Origin: Marsupella aquatica
Lineage: Eukaryota > Marchantiophyta
Reading direction: 5' to 3'
DNA: 64,000 nt
Assembly: GCA_973895155.1 (NCBI GenBank)
Contig: OZ316891.1
Coordinates: forward strand, 19,468,001 to 19,532,000
Shown here: positions 1 through 11,846 of the stretch, one piece after another
Numbering within the stretch: the first letter of the stretch is position 1
Layout: the number at the start of each line of letters is the position of its first letter
Notes under the pieces: model-generated
What the model was told of the DNA's origin: nothing
The model's input: only the letters and a program-made list of their open reading frames with translations
Database searches by the model: none
Position numbers and translations under genes: made by a program

Positions 1-790
1 CAGAATCTCCACATCTATCTATGATAGCCTGACAGAAAACTAAGATAAGAGTTTATGGTCTAGAGTGAAGACTCTAGACTCTGACTTTGAGGGCACAACT
101 ACAATGGAGTGAAATTGGATATGGGCACAATAGTACTACCATTTGTTTACAAGCAAAACTCACATTCAGGCGGGTGACTACAACTCTTCCCTGAACGTAC
201 TCCAACTGTACACACCGACCATGGAACTATCACAACCACTATGGCTTTGTACTAAGTAGTCACGGAAGATATTGTGTACTCTATCACATAGTTATTCAGG
301 TTTGTCGGTGATTACTTCTTTTTGGGGATGAAAAGGGGGGCAGGGGGCGGTGTGGCCATGGGAACTCAAATAATTAACACTACACAATAAAAGAAACATG
401 GCAATAACCCAACTACACATTAGCAAGCAGAAAGCAAGGTTGGGGGAGAGGATTTGCTAGGTTATCAACACAGTCTGAAGGGGATGAAATTGGCAGCCGC
501 CATTAGAGTGATTCATCCACGATCCAGTTAGATTTTAACCTCTGTAGACAGTGCTGTGGTAGTTTGGAACTTGAGTTGCTCCTCCCCTCGCTTGTCTTTA
601 CCCTGGGCTCCACGTGACAACGCAATGAAGGCATATGGTGACACCTTTCTGGGTTTGGGCGGAAATGACCCCACAGAGGAGACCCCACAATTTCCTCTGT
701 GATGTGTGCCATAATTCACTCACAAAAAAAACAATGTGCATATACCCCAATTCAGCTGCAAGGACCAAGGTGAATCACTACCTGACATTG
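1..790. other. Intergenic, no gene seen
   Basis: Only short overlapping open frames (60-70 codons) with no family resemblance occur here. One copy of a dispersed palindromic repeat lies near its start and is listed separately. No RNA gene, promoter or mobile-element boundary could be supported. Confidence 0.5.
52..108 (+). repeat. Dispersed palindromic repeat, copy 1
   Basis: The sequence carries CTAGAGTGAAG followed by ACTCTAGACTCTGACT. The TCTAGAG and CTCTAGA halves form a short palindrome. Related copies lie near 1366, 14020, 14645 and 48405, always followed by a variant of TGACTC or TGGCTC. The family is not identified. Confidence 0.45.
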
Positions 791-792
791 AG

Positions 793-1217
793 GTATGCTA
801 AAGTCCTTTCAAGTGGGCATTGTCCTGGATAAAGCCTGAGGGCACCTACCCAACGTGCTTTTTAGGGGACATTGTGCTGGACAAAGGGCTTCAAGGTGCT
901 GGAGCCTGACTCAGACTTATCTCACTTTTGGAATGTTTGGTAACCGAAAACCTACTCAAGGCATTTGAGAATCAGCCAAGGTGCTTTTCAAGGGATATTG
1001 TCCTCGTGAAAGGGCTCCAGGGTGCTTGGAGCCTAATTCAGAGTTATCTTATGCTTGGAATGTTGGTAGCTGAAACCTGCCCAAGGAATTTTAAAATCAC
1101 CCAAGGTGCTTTTCAGGGGTCATTGTCCTCGTGAAAGGTTCTTCAAGGTGCTTGGAGCCTGACTCAGAGTCATCCTAATTTTGGTAGCTGAAAATCTACC
1201 CGGGGAATTTGATCATC
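793..1217 (+). repeat. Tandem minisatellite, ~125-bp unit, 3 full copies plus a partial
   Basis: Units start at about 852, 978 and 1103 with AA(C/G)GTGCTTTT. Each then reads GGGxxATTGTCCTCGTGAAAGG-like sequence, a GGTGCTTGGAGCCT block and TTGGTAGCTGAAAACCTACC-like sequence. The periods are 126 and 125 bp. A shortened copy starts near 793. The copies differ by scattered substitutions, so this is an old array. Open frames across it are accidental. Confidence 0.8.
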
Positions 1218-1850
1218 TGTCAGGTCACCAGTTCTGTGATACACTTTCAACCAGTCACAGACGTTTCTATCGTTCAATAGATTTGTAGCCTGGATATGGC
1301 TAGAACTCATTGTAACAATGACTCTAATTATATAATAGCCATCAAAATCTACTCAAAGTCATTTCAGTCCAGAGTGAACCCTCTAGGCTATGACTCACGG
1401 ATGCAACTGAAATTTGGGGTGCAATTGAAAACCAGGAACTGGGGGCCAGGTGAGTTGGGGGTGAGGTGAGTCTCTGAAAACAGTGGGACGTACTCACCCT
1501 TACTTATGCTCAAAGAACTGACACTCAGGCCGGTTAAGCTTAATTATCAACTTGCAATACCTATTTTTGTAGGGTATAGGAAAGAGGTACTTGTTGGCGT
1601 TGGAAGGGCCAATTTTCCAAATTTCTGCACTCCTTTATAAATGAATATTAAAATGTGACAATATATTGTGTATAATGAATAAACTCACTAATCTATATGA
1701 TGGGGTAATCATGGTATGGAGTGACATAATCAATTGTTTTTTGTCACATAACAATCATTGATAGAAATAGAATAACTGGGTTTATTATGGTATGGAATGA
1801 CATAATACATTATGTATTATGTTGTCACCTTTTGATGGGCAATTAAGGGG
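1218..1850. other. Intergenic, no gene seen
   Basis: No coding potential recognised. A second copy of the dispersed palindromic repeat lies at about 1366-1410 (CCAGAGTGAA...CCTCTAGGCTATGACTC). The region from 1650 to 1830 is AT-rich and repeats the phrase ATGGTATGGA(A/G)TGACATAAT. Confidence 0.45.
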
Positions 1851-1854
1851 GACT

Positions 1855-2036
1855 TGTATAAATGTAGCTTGGCCAATGCAGATTGCCACTAGCATTACTT
1901 CCAGGGTTCGAGTTTAATCTGCACCTTAGTGACCATGGAGGTCTCTGCATGGCACCTGGATAAATTTGTATAAAGCATGATTCGGACATGTCGGATTGAC
2001 AGCGCTCCCCCACCTCCATTTTCTTTTTTTTTGCCT
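1855..2036 (+). mobile_element. Possible tRNA-derived SINE with a T-rich 3' end
   Basis: A GGGTTCGAGTTTAATC stretch at about 1903-1918 resembles a pol III B box. A TAGCTTGGCCAATGC stretch about 45 bp upstream could be a weak A box. The segment ends in a T9 run near 2026. Plant Au-like SINEs have this layout of tRNA-like head and poly(T) end. No target-site duplication was confirmed, and the T run could instead be the A-rich 3' end of the neighbouring minus-strand LINE. Confidence 0.25.
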
Positions 2037-2340
2037 CGAAAGAACCAAATGAATTCCATTCAAATAGCCAACATACAAAAAAGGGGGCCCACAAAGGGCA
2101 CCAACCCAAGGGACCGGAGGTCAGCGTGCAGAAACCGGTGGGGCCGGGACCAAGGAGAAAGCTGAGCCCATAAGGGGCAACTAAACAAGTAATTTAGAAA
2201 CTACAGTCGGAGCAGCACACTCCTAAAGACCGGCCAGTGACCAGGTTCCGGCGGGGTTCCTGCCAGTGGATCCGTGCGGGAGCAGAGCTCCAAACAGTCA
2301 GTCTGCAGTGCAACTTCCTAACCTGAACAACCAAAGTGAC

Positions 2341-3279
2341 TCATGGTGGTCGTGGAGGTACTGGTGGGACTTGAAGGGATTTCTCATGTAGTTCCCAAAG
2401 GCCAGCCCAGGTGCCATATTGAAACGCCATCTCGTTGTGCGCCTCCCTTGAAGTGATCTTTCCAGCCTGGATACGAACTTTAATCCGGCCCCAATCACGA
2501 CATAGGTAGATTCCGAGTCGATGCCAAGATTTTCTGATAACTCCTTGTGGGTGGGGTCGGGTGTGTTCAATGAAGTGGGTACTTCTGTCCTTCCACAAGT
2601 TCCAGCAGATAATAGCCCTTAAGGTATGCCACAGTTTCATGGGGACGTCCCAATGCTCCGGTAGGGGCTCCCCGACAAAAATGTGGACTGGCTGTAGGTG
2701 AATAAGATTCCCCCTAGAACAGGCACATAGCTGTAGCACAAAATGAACCCACCTCCAGACTATCTGCGAGTGATTGCAGCTCCAAATGCAGTGAAGGATA
2801 TCTTCCTGTTGGTTAGTGCCACACCGGGTGCACCAGGTGGCCGGATTGGTTGATGGTAGTCTCGGGAACCTCCAGTGCTGTGTTGCAGGTATCCTGTAAA
2901 TCAGTTGCCACAAATAGCAATTCTCGCTAGCAGCTCGGAAAGGTAGCCATGTATCAGCCCAGAGCGTCCGTGGGTGGGGCTGCCAATTCAATCTGATGGC
3001 CCATTTGTGAATGGCTTTGTGGAGTGTTTCATTGAGTGGCGCCTGAATTTCACGTAAGTGGGTGGTGTTAGTTTCCAGAAAGGAGAGTCCGTCCTTCCAT
3101 TCGTGCTGCAACAAAGGTGCCAACAATCCATGTGGCCTTCCAACGCGGTGCATGTTGTTGGGAGCTCGGTTGCCGTTCCTGGTCAACACCCGGTGCAAGA
3201 TCACAAGGCCAAAAGGCCAAGGGGGCCTTGGACTCATTTCAGTTGCAGCGCAATTCAGAGCACTGGCTGGGAACTTCAT
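2341..3279 (-). pseudogene. LINE (non-LTR retrotransposon) ORF2 3' fragment with zf-RVT domain
   Basis: The minus-strand frame of about 312 codons holds a reverse-transcriptase zinc-binding (zf-RVT) region. It reads ...WCTRCGTNQQEDILHCIW, then SCNHSQIVW: the CxxC...H...C pattern found downstream of the reverse transcriptase in plant LINEs. A C-terminal W-rich tail follows (CWNLWKDRSTHF), also typical of these proteins. No RT palm motif such as YADD is visible upstream, so this is a 5'-truncated copy, as expected from target-primed reverse transcription. The reported start is arbitrary because the true protein would begin far upstream. An A-rich stretch on the minus strand near 2020-2035 may be its 3' end. 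Confidence 0.6.
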
Positions 3280-3310
3280 TATTTGGGCACTGTCTGGAGG
3301 AGATCACCCC

Positions 3311-3992
3311 CTACGTCGAATTCTCCAGCATGAGATCAAGCAGCTTTCTAAGCGGAAATGGGGAGTGGAAGATTATACCTGGGTCTTTTTGCAGTGCCAC
3401 ACTCTTCCACTGAATGGGTCCAAAGTGTGGACCAATGTATGCACAGGGTGGAACGTCATCAAGAAAAATCTGAGAGCTACATCTCCTGCGCATCTGGAAG
3501 GATGGAGTGACCTTCCCCTTTGGCAACCACACATTAACCACATCCACGCAAATCAAGCCAAATGTCGGAGCAATCCATAGAGGAAAATCAGGAGGGCTGG
3601 CTTTGTTGCCATGAGAGACGTCTTGGATGGGAGGGGGCAATTCATCAACTGGGAGGATGGACCTAACGCTATGCTTCCCCCAAATTGCTCCTCTGCGTAT
3701 CCCCAAATTGCTCCTCTGCGTATAGTAAGTTAATTGCTAACCTTCGTACTGTGCCTGAGCTACACAGGAATCCTGGGAACTCGTCCCTATCTTCATGGAG
3801 GCCCGACTGCCATGTGGGACTCTTTACATCTGGGAATACCAGGTACCCAGACACCGCATTACGTCCCAATGGCAGTGGTTCAATGACATTGCTCACCCCA
3901 GACGTACCTTTAGGGTGGTCAATGACACTCTTTGCAAATTGGATACCCCACCTCCATTTTCCATTCACAAATAAACATGCATGCTCCGCCAC
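3311..3992 (-). pseudogene. Possible further LINE remnant upstream of the zf-RVT fragment
   Basis: Two overlapping minus-strand frames (131 and 107 codons, 3311-3706 and 3669-3992) precede the zf-RVT fragment. One contains a SPPDFPLWI...VDVVNVWLPKG phrase loosely like the ORF1-type DUF4283 region of plant LINEs. The resemblance is weak and no zinc knuckle was found. If real, ORF1-like sequence directly beside the ORF2 tail implies an internal deletion. A 21-bp block, CCCCAAATTGCTCCTCTGCGT plus TA, is tandemly repeated at about 3678-3722. Confidence 0.25.
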
Positions 3993-6964
3993 ATAGATGG
4001 CAAACGGTAGGAAGTTGAAAGGACTTGATCCGCAACCCAGAAATCCAGAATGCTTTGAGAAATATGTAAGTCATGAAAGTGGAATCTTAGAATACGATGG
4101 TGCGAGCTTAACGAATTGAAATTTCTCTCTCGTCACAGGCTCACATGTTAGGTGATCGAATTTGTCTCACAGAAGAGCGCGGAAATAGTTTTCCCTCCAA
4201 TCTTGACAAGCTCCTAGTCTCGTGAACATTCGAGTTTTCCGTGCAATCAGGAAACATGTGTGTCGATCGGGACACTCATTAAAAAATCGTCGACTCCCAT
4301 TGTGCTATCGAAGCTGTGGACGACGAATGACCTCGGTTCTAGTGTAGGACCTTGATCGAGATTGTCAGCCCTGCTTTGACAGGTCGCGGGGGATGGCTTA
4401 CAAGTTGGTCTGGCAAGAATTTGGGCGCAAGCTCATGATTGAAGACTTCCTCGATGACTTGAGTCTTCGACTGTACGTTGACTGAATTCAGCGTTGCGCA
4501 AGATACATTCCTCTCCTCGAACTTCCATGGTTACAAGATATGAGCGCAATCATCCCTGGCTGATCTACTGTACTCCCTAGATCACTGGCAGTGATGAGAG
4601 GTAGTACTTGGACGATTTCGTCATAATCGATTGAGGCTTTACCCTGACAGTGTATACTGTGGGCGAATGATTGCACGGCTGGATCAGCTGGAAAGGAGTT
4701 TTGACGTTGCGTCGATGACACCATGAGAAACTGCTGAAGTCTCGGATTCAAGTAATCAATCAGCCTTTCAATCCATAAAAAGGTCAACAAAAGGACGTTG
4801 TATCAGATTGATGTAAAGTTATCCAGAAACGTGATGTTTTCCGTTCTGATTTCAGAGATTCCTACGTTTTAAACAACTGTTACTCGGCGACAGGTCACTT
4901 TATGCCTGAGCTGCAATTGATAATAGCAGGTTTCGACTGTCCCAGCTCAACAGAAAACTGGAACACTGTTATGCCTCACTGCAGCAATGGAAATGAAGAG
5001 CCAATGGACCAGTTTCAGTGTACAGGTAGGCATGATTGGCAGACTTCTATCCAGGCATCCTCGATCTATGATAGGATTCACAAGCAGCACTAGCAAGCAG
5101 TTTTGAGAGCTCTCCAATTCCACAAGGCAAGTCTCGTAGTATTGAGATTGTGACTTGATAATTGAGAGAACCCTCAATCTTACTCCTTGATCTCTCGTCC
5201 ATATTCATATCTTTAGGAACTACAATGAACAGCAGCTTGTCGCACGCTGCAAACCGTCTGGCAAGCGGCCAGAATAGCTTTTAGAATAAATCTGCTGCTG
5301 CAGACTTTTCTCCGTAGCCACTTCCAGCGATTGATCTTTCAATTGATCTTCCAACCAAAACAATTGATCAGTTGTATTGTGTCTGCAGAGAACCCTGCCA
5401 CTAGGTCTAGAGATCTAATTGAGAGGTTTGGAATGAGGCCACTGAAGATGAGGGGCGATAAATTTTACCTCATCTTTGGAGACCCCCTGACGTACATCAT
5501 CTTTGCAGCTAGCGAGTTCTCTTTCTCGGCTATGAAGAAGCGGCATCCTCACGGTGACGCCAAGATCATGGTCAAACCCAGTTTCTTGGGACACACGCGC
5601 ATCGAATTGACACGCCATTCGAACAGTGGGATTCAAGTGCTCTTACCATGTTAAGCCATAGGTTCTGATAGACAAGATTTTGGTGTTGGAGGATTTCATC
5701 TGTCTCCTGGGAAATTTGTCGCGAGTACTCTTTCTCCGCATTTCCAAGTAGTTTTCAAGCTGACCCGATGTTTTCCAGGGTTGACCCACTTCGTCATGGC
5801 CCTTGTCATCTGCGGGGTCCTCCAGACTCGTCACTTCGCAGAACTGTATCATGTTCATGCTCAAGCGAAGGCCGGAGGAGAGCCTTCCATCCTTAGTCCG
5901 TAGTCGAGCCATGCATTTGCAACATCGCTGCCCGAACGCAATGTGCGGTGACTACCCGAGTTGTGCAGGTAGGTGATGCCAGAGCAGAGCATAGGCTTGT
6001 CAACCACGTGGAATGAATTTGCTCCTGTACAGTGATTGCGGACTTCTGTTTGGCTGATACCTGTCTCACGTCTGTCTGCTCACCGGTATCGTCTCCTTTA
6101 CGTCTGTCTTGCTTTAAAAATAGACGCGGACCGAGCTCATCTTTTATTCCTCCAAGTAGATATGAACATTTGTTCTAGGAGGTCTCTTCAAAGCAAACGC
6201 AAAACTGTAACCATTGAAGTTTTCTCAATCCGAGTACCAGGAATAGTGGTCGTAAAGATACCGTAAAACTCCTTTAAAGGCAACCACACAAGCTTACGGC
6301 AGCAGGCGAGAGCGAATCCGTCCCTCGACGTCATTTGCCAGAAAAAGTGTTAGATCAAGCGTAAACTTCTTAGATAGATCCTCGCACACTTGAAATTGGG
6401 TAAAATAAAGAGGAAAACTTGAAAACCAACACTTTACAGTGCTAAATCAATTTGAACGCCATCCAAAAATTTCGGACCTGCTTTAGCTTGCAACGTGAGC
6501 ACGAAACTCTTAAAGAGTGTCAAAGGAGACGCTCCGTCAGCCTAGTCTATAATGAATCTTGCTGATCCAAGTCGAACAAACTAGATCTTGAAATTCGCAC
6601 CTAAAGTTAACAATAAAGTACTGATCATGCAGGAAGGAGAAAAAGCGCGCCGTCGATCCAAAGGGAGCCTGTAGCTCTGCGCCAGTGGGGTCAGAGAGCT
6701 TAGCCTCACGAGCGGTTGCTCTGCGTTGCGAACAAAATTCCGACACTTTCTCTGTCCGCTTTCCATTGGAGAGGAAAAATGTACGAGGAAACTTCTCTCA
6801 TAGTTCTTGGTAACATGGGGATGAAAGCTCGTCTTCTGCGTAGACGTTTCCATTTTCCAATGTCGGTCCTAGCCAGTTTGCCGCTCCATTCATCTATTCT
6901 CTAAGCGAGAGACGTCACTGCTTGAGAACTCGACTGGTCCTCGATCGAGGCGCTAGTATTGTCG
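3993..6964. other. Intergenic, nothing recognised
   Basis: About 3 kb with only scattered frames of 60-110 codons on both strands, none of which I could relate to a family. The frames at 5331-5654 (+) and 5643-5912 (-) are the longest and lack a homologous motif. The part near 6900 may be promoter or leader of the MATH gene, but no core element could be assigned. Confidence 0.45.
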
Positions 6965-8466
6965 ATGGAGGGCGAGCTCGGCGATAGGAACGACCCTCCA
7001 GATGGTGAAAGCAACGACGAAGATGACCAGAGCACGACGGTTAATTCTGACGATGTCGAGGAAAGGCCTGCGAGCTCCAAGATCATGCCACAATTCGACA
7101 CTCTAGATGGATCCTTTCATTTCACTTTGACTGGCTATTCGCTTGCCCAGGGAATAGGATCAGGACAATATTTCTCGAGCGGTATCTTCGCCGTGGGAGG
7201 ACATGACTGGGCCATACATTTCTACCCCAATGGAAAGAACCCTGAAGACGATTCAGAGTTCGTCTCCGTGTTCGTCGCGCTCGCCAGTGATAGTATCGAT
7301 GTGCAAGCACTGTTTGAAATTATATTGTTGGACCAGAGCGGCAACGGAAAGCACATAATTCGTAGCCATTTCAATGGCCAAATCAAATCGCCTTACATCC
7401 TCGAGCGGCAGGGTAGCATGTGGTAGGCAAATACTGTATCTCACTCTGTATGTAATATTTGTCATCCTATTGTTGAGAATCAGTGCAATCCACGAAGTGC
7501 TACATGCAAATCCCCCGATGAGAATGATTGAAAGAGGTCAGACTATTTGTTGAACCATCATACTCTTTTGACTTTAAGGTAGCGATTGTTCTGGACAAGC
7601 TGAACTTCTGATGTGATGCCACTTCTTTATCCCCACGAAATTTTAGGAATTTTTCTTCTAATTCCGCTGCACTGTCAAATTCCACGTTCGTTCTTGCGAA
7701 GAAGAAATACAATAAAACTGGACAATCTCTAATTTCCGAGTCCATTGGTAGCATTTTCCTTCAGTGTCCTCAAAACATTCAACCAACATACCTAGGTCGC
7801 TGATCATGTTGGCTGTGGAAGCTATGTAGGCTCGTGTTCATCTTCCTGGAGAGCGAGTTGCAGTCAGATTCTCTAGTGACTAGTTCCGTTCCATCCTCCT
7901 GTGAATCACAATGGTTGTTCGAGCTACCTCTGATCAATACCAAATTTATAGAACTTGGCATTGTTGCAATTCTCATAGCAAAAGTTGAATGATTAATGTG
8001 GATTGCAATCCTCACGGCACCAGTAGTTGGGATTAAAACTCGAAACATTAGCCAGCAGTCACTACATCGCTTTATTTCATTACGTGCGCCGGAATTGAAA
8101 TTGAAAGAAGAATTGAAAGGAATCAGTGAGAGTGACTGTCTTGTTTATGTCATCAAATCCTCTGCGAATAGGCTGAGCACAAATTTGAAGTACCACCTTC
8201 GGCTATTCGTGGTGAAATTCTTGTGCAGGGGATACGCGCACTTTATCAGGCGAGACGAACTGGAAATGTCTGACTTCTTGAAAGAGGACACTGTCGAGTT
8301 CACGGGTAGGGTGGGCGTGCTGCTATCATCCGTCAAGTCTGCAAAATTGATCACCACTCCACTTCTCGAGCAGGACAACCTCGAGGACAACACGCCTCAT
8401 CGCCAGAGCACTGGTGATGATGAATCATCGCTTCAGGACATTGGTTCGCAATCAGACGATGGCATT
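6965..8466 (+). CDS. MATH-domain protein, BPM-like, two exons seen, BTB part missing
   Basis: The closest family I recognise is the plant BPM (BTB/POZ-MATH) adaptor of CUL3 ubiquitin ligases, in which MATH binds substrates and BTB binds cullin. Exon 1 is 6965-7422. It starts at ATG (MEGELGDRNDPP), has an acidic 45-residue leader and then the MATH core with GSFHFTLTGYSLAQGIGSGQ, GHDWAIHFYPNGKNPEDDSE and FEIILLDQSGNGKH, ending in RQGSMW. Donor GT is at 7423. Exon 2 is 8229-8466 after the TTGTGCAG acceptor. It continues in frame with GYAHFIRRDELEMSDFLKED and ends the MATH fold. A good GTGAGT donor follows at 8467. In BPM proteins the BTB and C-terminal BACK-like regions should come next. I found no BTB exon downstream, only a weak GHEHFQRL phrase near 8525. 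The gene is therefore a truncated BPM, a decayed copy, or has distant exons I cannot recognise. The MATH exons themselves are free of stops. Confidence 0.72.
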
Positions 8467-11400
8467 GTGAGTAAGTTGAAGATATATAACATACAAAATA
8501 ACGTATTTGTGATCCTACTCGGTCATGAGCACTTCCAGAGACTTCGCTGCAAATCTAGCTTCAATTTTTCCTGGAATGGATCGAGGTAGACAATTCGCAA
8601 ATCAAACGTCAAATTGTCCTTTCGGATTTCTCCACAGAATAAATCTAGCACTCGACATCTCAGCGTCCAAGTTGAATGCAACTGACATTTCTCTCTAGAA
8701 CCGTCCTCACACGAGATATTCCATTTCTCAGACCGTGAATAATTCAACGCTTGAGGATTACTGAGTCAGAAATATCTTAGAAACACGAAAATCTCGATGA
8801 TATTGAGGTTAGATCCAAATCAGGAATTTCATTTCAATTTGACTCGTCTAACATTTTTGGGAGTGACTGTCTTGACCAGAATAGTTCAAGTCCGGTCATA
8901 GAAAGCTAGGTGCTTAAATTCAGTTCAAGAGACGTCTGATCTCATTCAGAGGAGAAACTAGTTCGCAGATTTGAGAGCCAGTCAAACTTGCATCTTCACC
9001 TATGCACCATCTAGTCTATACAAGAAAGTGCGAGTGGAATCTCAGAAAGGTTGATTCTTGTGGGCACAGGGACGCTAATGTCAGTTGATACTTCGTTTGG
9101 CGTGCTTAGCAGGGTCTTCAACTTGAGGAGCAGCTTGCCAAATACCACCTCGAGCTCATGAACACTAAATCTCCGCTCAGTCTCAGTGCTAAATTCGGAA
9201 CCGGAGAAGAACCCACCAACTGATTCGCATGGTGCAGGGACCTAGTTAAGCACCAAAGTGAAGATATGAATTCTAATTCATGCACAAGCTTGCTTCAGCA
9301 TGACGGCATCCCGATTGGAGCTGTCGTTTGGTCGCCCACGACCGTCTCACATAGCAGGCTGTGAAGTGTTCATGCATCTTGACTCTGGCCAAGAATCTTC
9401 TCAATATGAGGGATGATTGCACGAATAGAACTCAGTAATTCGCGAAGAGAAGCTAGGGTAACACCCTCCGATCTAGAGGTATAACCCTCTTCTAACACTA
9501 GACCATGATATTTCTTTTACAGGAATTTAGTATTTCCTAGAGCCTCACCTCTATTTTGGACGGGTAGTCGAGCTAGTGCTGTAAAATACGCCTGAACCCC
9601 AAGTGCGTCACGAAGTACTCATTACAGGGAACATTATGGAGTTGGAGAGTTTGAAACTTCTTATACAATTCGAATCTTGCCTATTTAGGTTATGACATTT
9701 CAGCCTCCCAGTTTCCAAGAGAAGACTGGTTTACTACCAGCTCGTTAGATGCTGTAGAATTTCAAGCTCAAATTGAAGCTTTCTGTACATATAATTGAAC
9801 TGCAGATTATGCAATCAAAAGATCAGGAATGCAAGTCAAGATTTGCTCTATGACTAAAATCACGTGACTAACGAATCTTGGCAATCGAATCGATACAACA
9901 GCTTCAGAGAAAAGTCTGAATTGGGCAATCGAATCGATGCGACAGCTTCAGAGAAAAAGTCTGGGAAGCGATAATATTCACGAGCTGTACATTTTTCAAA
10001 GATCAGTCGAGAAGTGTAACCAACGTCGTGAGTTACAACCGCCAGAAATTCGAAGTTGCTAACTTCTTGGTTGGTCACTTAATTGTCAAGCTTGTGCACC
10101 CAACCTCTCCGAATGTGACCTGAGAAAAATTCAATCAGGTGTGTCACCTAGTACCATCTAAAGAATCCAGAATTAGACTCTATGGATTAACGTCGCAAAT
10201 GCGAGAGCAAGTCTCGAAGTGCCTCTTATTCTGGATGTGATCAAAAAATCAAACTTATCCATTCGAAGTGCGACCTCAGCGAATTGTATTTTCATCGTAC
10301 AAAAGACACCAAAGCTCGTTGAAAGGCCTGCGTCATTATACGCGTCGAAAATATCCTAGAGACGAGAAAGCATTAAGATTTGGAGCATTGGATCCATAAT
10401 TTCTCAGAACTCACATAGCTCACCTAGTTGGTGTGCTCAGGTGCGGGACCTTCCTATCGAAACCACGAAATCGGGAAGTTACTAATGCTGATGCTGTTCT
10501 GTTCGATTATGAGTCGAATACAACGTTCGTGTCACAAACTTGGGCAGAACAGTGCCTGCTGATTATCCTACCTATCGAAACCAAATTTGTGATATCAAGG
10601 ATCACGAGACAGTCTTGATTACAAATGTTCGTATAATTGCAGTGGTCGAATAGATGCAACCCCTTTAAAAGCTCAATGAAAGGCCCGAATGAGAAACAAC
10701 TGTGAAGGATGCATGCTGTGTAACGGAGAACCCGTCTGCACAAGCTACCCTTAAGTACGTGGCTATTTCATTAACTCTAAGGAGCACGAGTACGATGCAT
10801 GACATTCACTTGCCTGGCCAAAGCTGCACAAGTCTTGTGTGACATCCCTACAGCGCCTCCCGACAGAAAATAAACCATATATTCATTCATATCGTCGGAC
10901 ATCTGGAGAAAGCGCGATCATTCTATGCAAAGGAAAGAGACCTCTTACTCTAAACGTGGAAAGACAAACAAGCAGGGGGAAGCAAGGTCCCAAACTCTTT
11001 CAAGTTTTCATCGGTCAGAGGAGTCTGATTTTAAAAGAAACATCAACGAGACGTTTGATGGTGGAAGAAGAATCCCAAACACATGTTCAGACAGGAACAC
11101 AATAAAAATATGCCATTACATAGACACCGTCATAACGACTTAAATGCAATGCATAAATTGTCTTATGCAGATATCTGTCCAAAATAACTAGCCTCAAGGT
11201 TCGACATTACATTATACGAGAACATCCAAAAGGCACAGAAGAACCGAAAGACTTGCATACGTAAATTTCCCTCGATAAGATTCGACCCCATCCACAATGG
11301 AAGATGTAAAACGACTTCTCAATACAGTTTCTCAGCATGTAACTTCATCACGCAAATATGAAGCTGTCCTGTCGGAAGATAGCTAGCCCCCTTGCTAAGA

Positions 11401-11640
11401 TGATTCAGAGGTCGGAAGCGCCGTCGTGGAAGTACATCGCTTTGAGTAGATACAACAAATTGAAGGTCACAATTAGGGCACACATGCCCTCCAAAAATTG
11501 CACCCATCTGTCGATCACTCTTTGCCACGTAGTCCACATGCTAGTTGGAAACGCGCTCACTGACGGCCTGTCCATCTTTTAGTCGACAAGTTTACAGAAC
11601 AGAAATCTCCATCACCTTCCAACAGCCAAAATAGGGTTAC
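8467..11640. other. Long stretch without a recognised gene
   Basis: Short open frames only. A local near-duplication occurs at about 9881-9964, where GGCAATCGAATCGAT(A/G) plus CAGCTTCAGAGAAAA appears twice. If the MATH gene continues it must do so here, but I could not identify BTB exons. The right part is the downstream side of the minus-strand TOM7 gene. Confidence 0.4.
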
Positions 11641-11652
11641 TTGATACATCAC

Positions 11653-11684
11653 GGCGGACTCTCTCTCGCTTTCTCTATCTCTCT
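11653..11684. repeat. CT-rich microsatellite
   Basis: An imperfect CTCTCT stretch lies directly after the TOM7 stop codon on its transcribed strand, where it reads GA-rich. It is probably in the 3' untranslated region. Confidence 0.6.
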
Positions 11685-11846
11685 CTACATCGGACTGAGC
11701 AGCTGAGAAATATGGGGCTTCGGATCTGAACGCATCCCGATGATGATGATGAGAGGGATGAAACCCCAGTGAGTGGCCACCTTGACGTGCTTGAGGACTG
11801 TCGTGGGCCACTCCTTCACAGCTTTCTCCATCGAAGACTGGACCAT
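11685..11846 (-). CDS. TOM7: TOM7, mitochondrial import receptor subunit
   Basis: The minus-strand frame of 53 codons plus TAG is clearly a plant TOM7. It reads [19 protein letters not shown], then [16 protein letters not shown] and [11 protein letters not shown]7 is a small tail-type subunit of the TOM complex in the outer mitochondrial membrane that modulates assembly of the TOM40 channel. The diagnostic parts are the KEW...VK(V/K)ATH(W/Y)GFIPL segment leading into one hydrophobic membrane helix, the GM(R/N)SDPKP turn and the QLLSP end. An in-frame TAA lies 10 codons upstream of the chosen ATG at 11846, so no longer N-terminus is encoded in this exon. A second ATG lies five codons downstream. 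Plant TOM7 is usually about 70-75 residues with a lysine- and serine-rich N-terminal extension. That extension is almost absent here, so the copy is near the short fungal or animal length, unless an upstream exon exists. Confidence 0.9.
   Translation of the reverse strand: MVQSSMEKAVKEWPTTVLKHVKVATHWGFIPLIIIIGMRSDPKPHISQLLSPM

Noticed and set aside
2298-2570. 90-codon minus-strand frame overlapping the LINE fragment
   Set aside because: Shadow of the zf-RVT frame in another phase.
5331-5912. Plus and minus frames of 107 and 89 codons
   Set aside because: Coding-looking length, but no recognisable motif, no splice-linked neighbour and overlapping frames on both strands.
7996-8228. N-terminal part of a 197-codon frame ahead of the second MATH exon
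   Set aside because: MATH homology begins exactly after the TTGTGCAG acceptor at 8228; upstream residues resemble nothing and are intron read-through.
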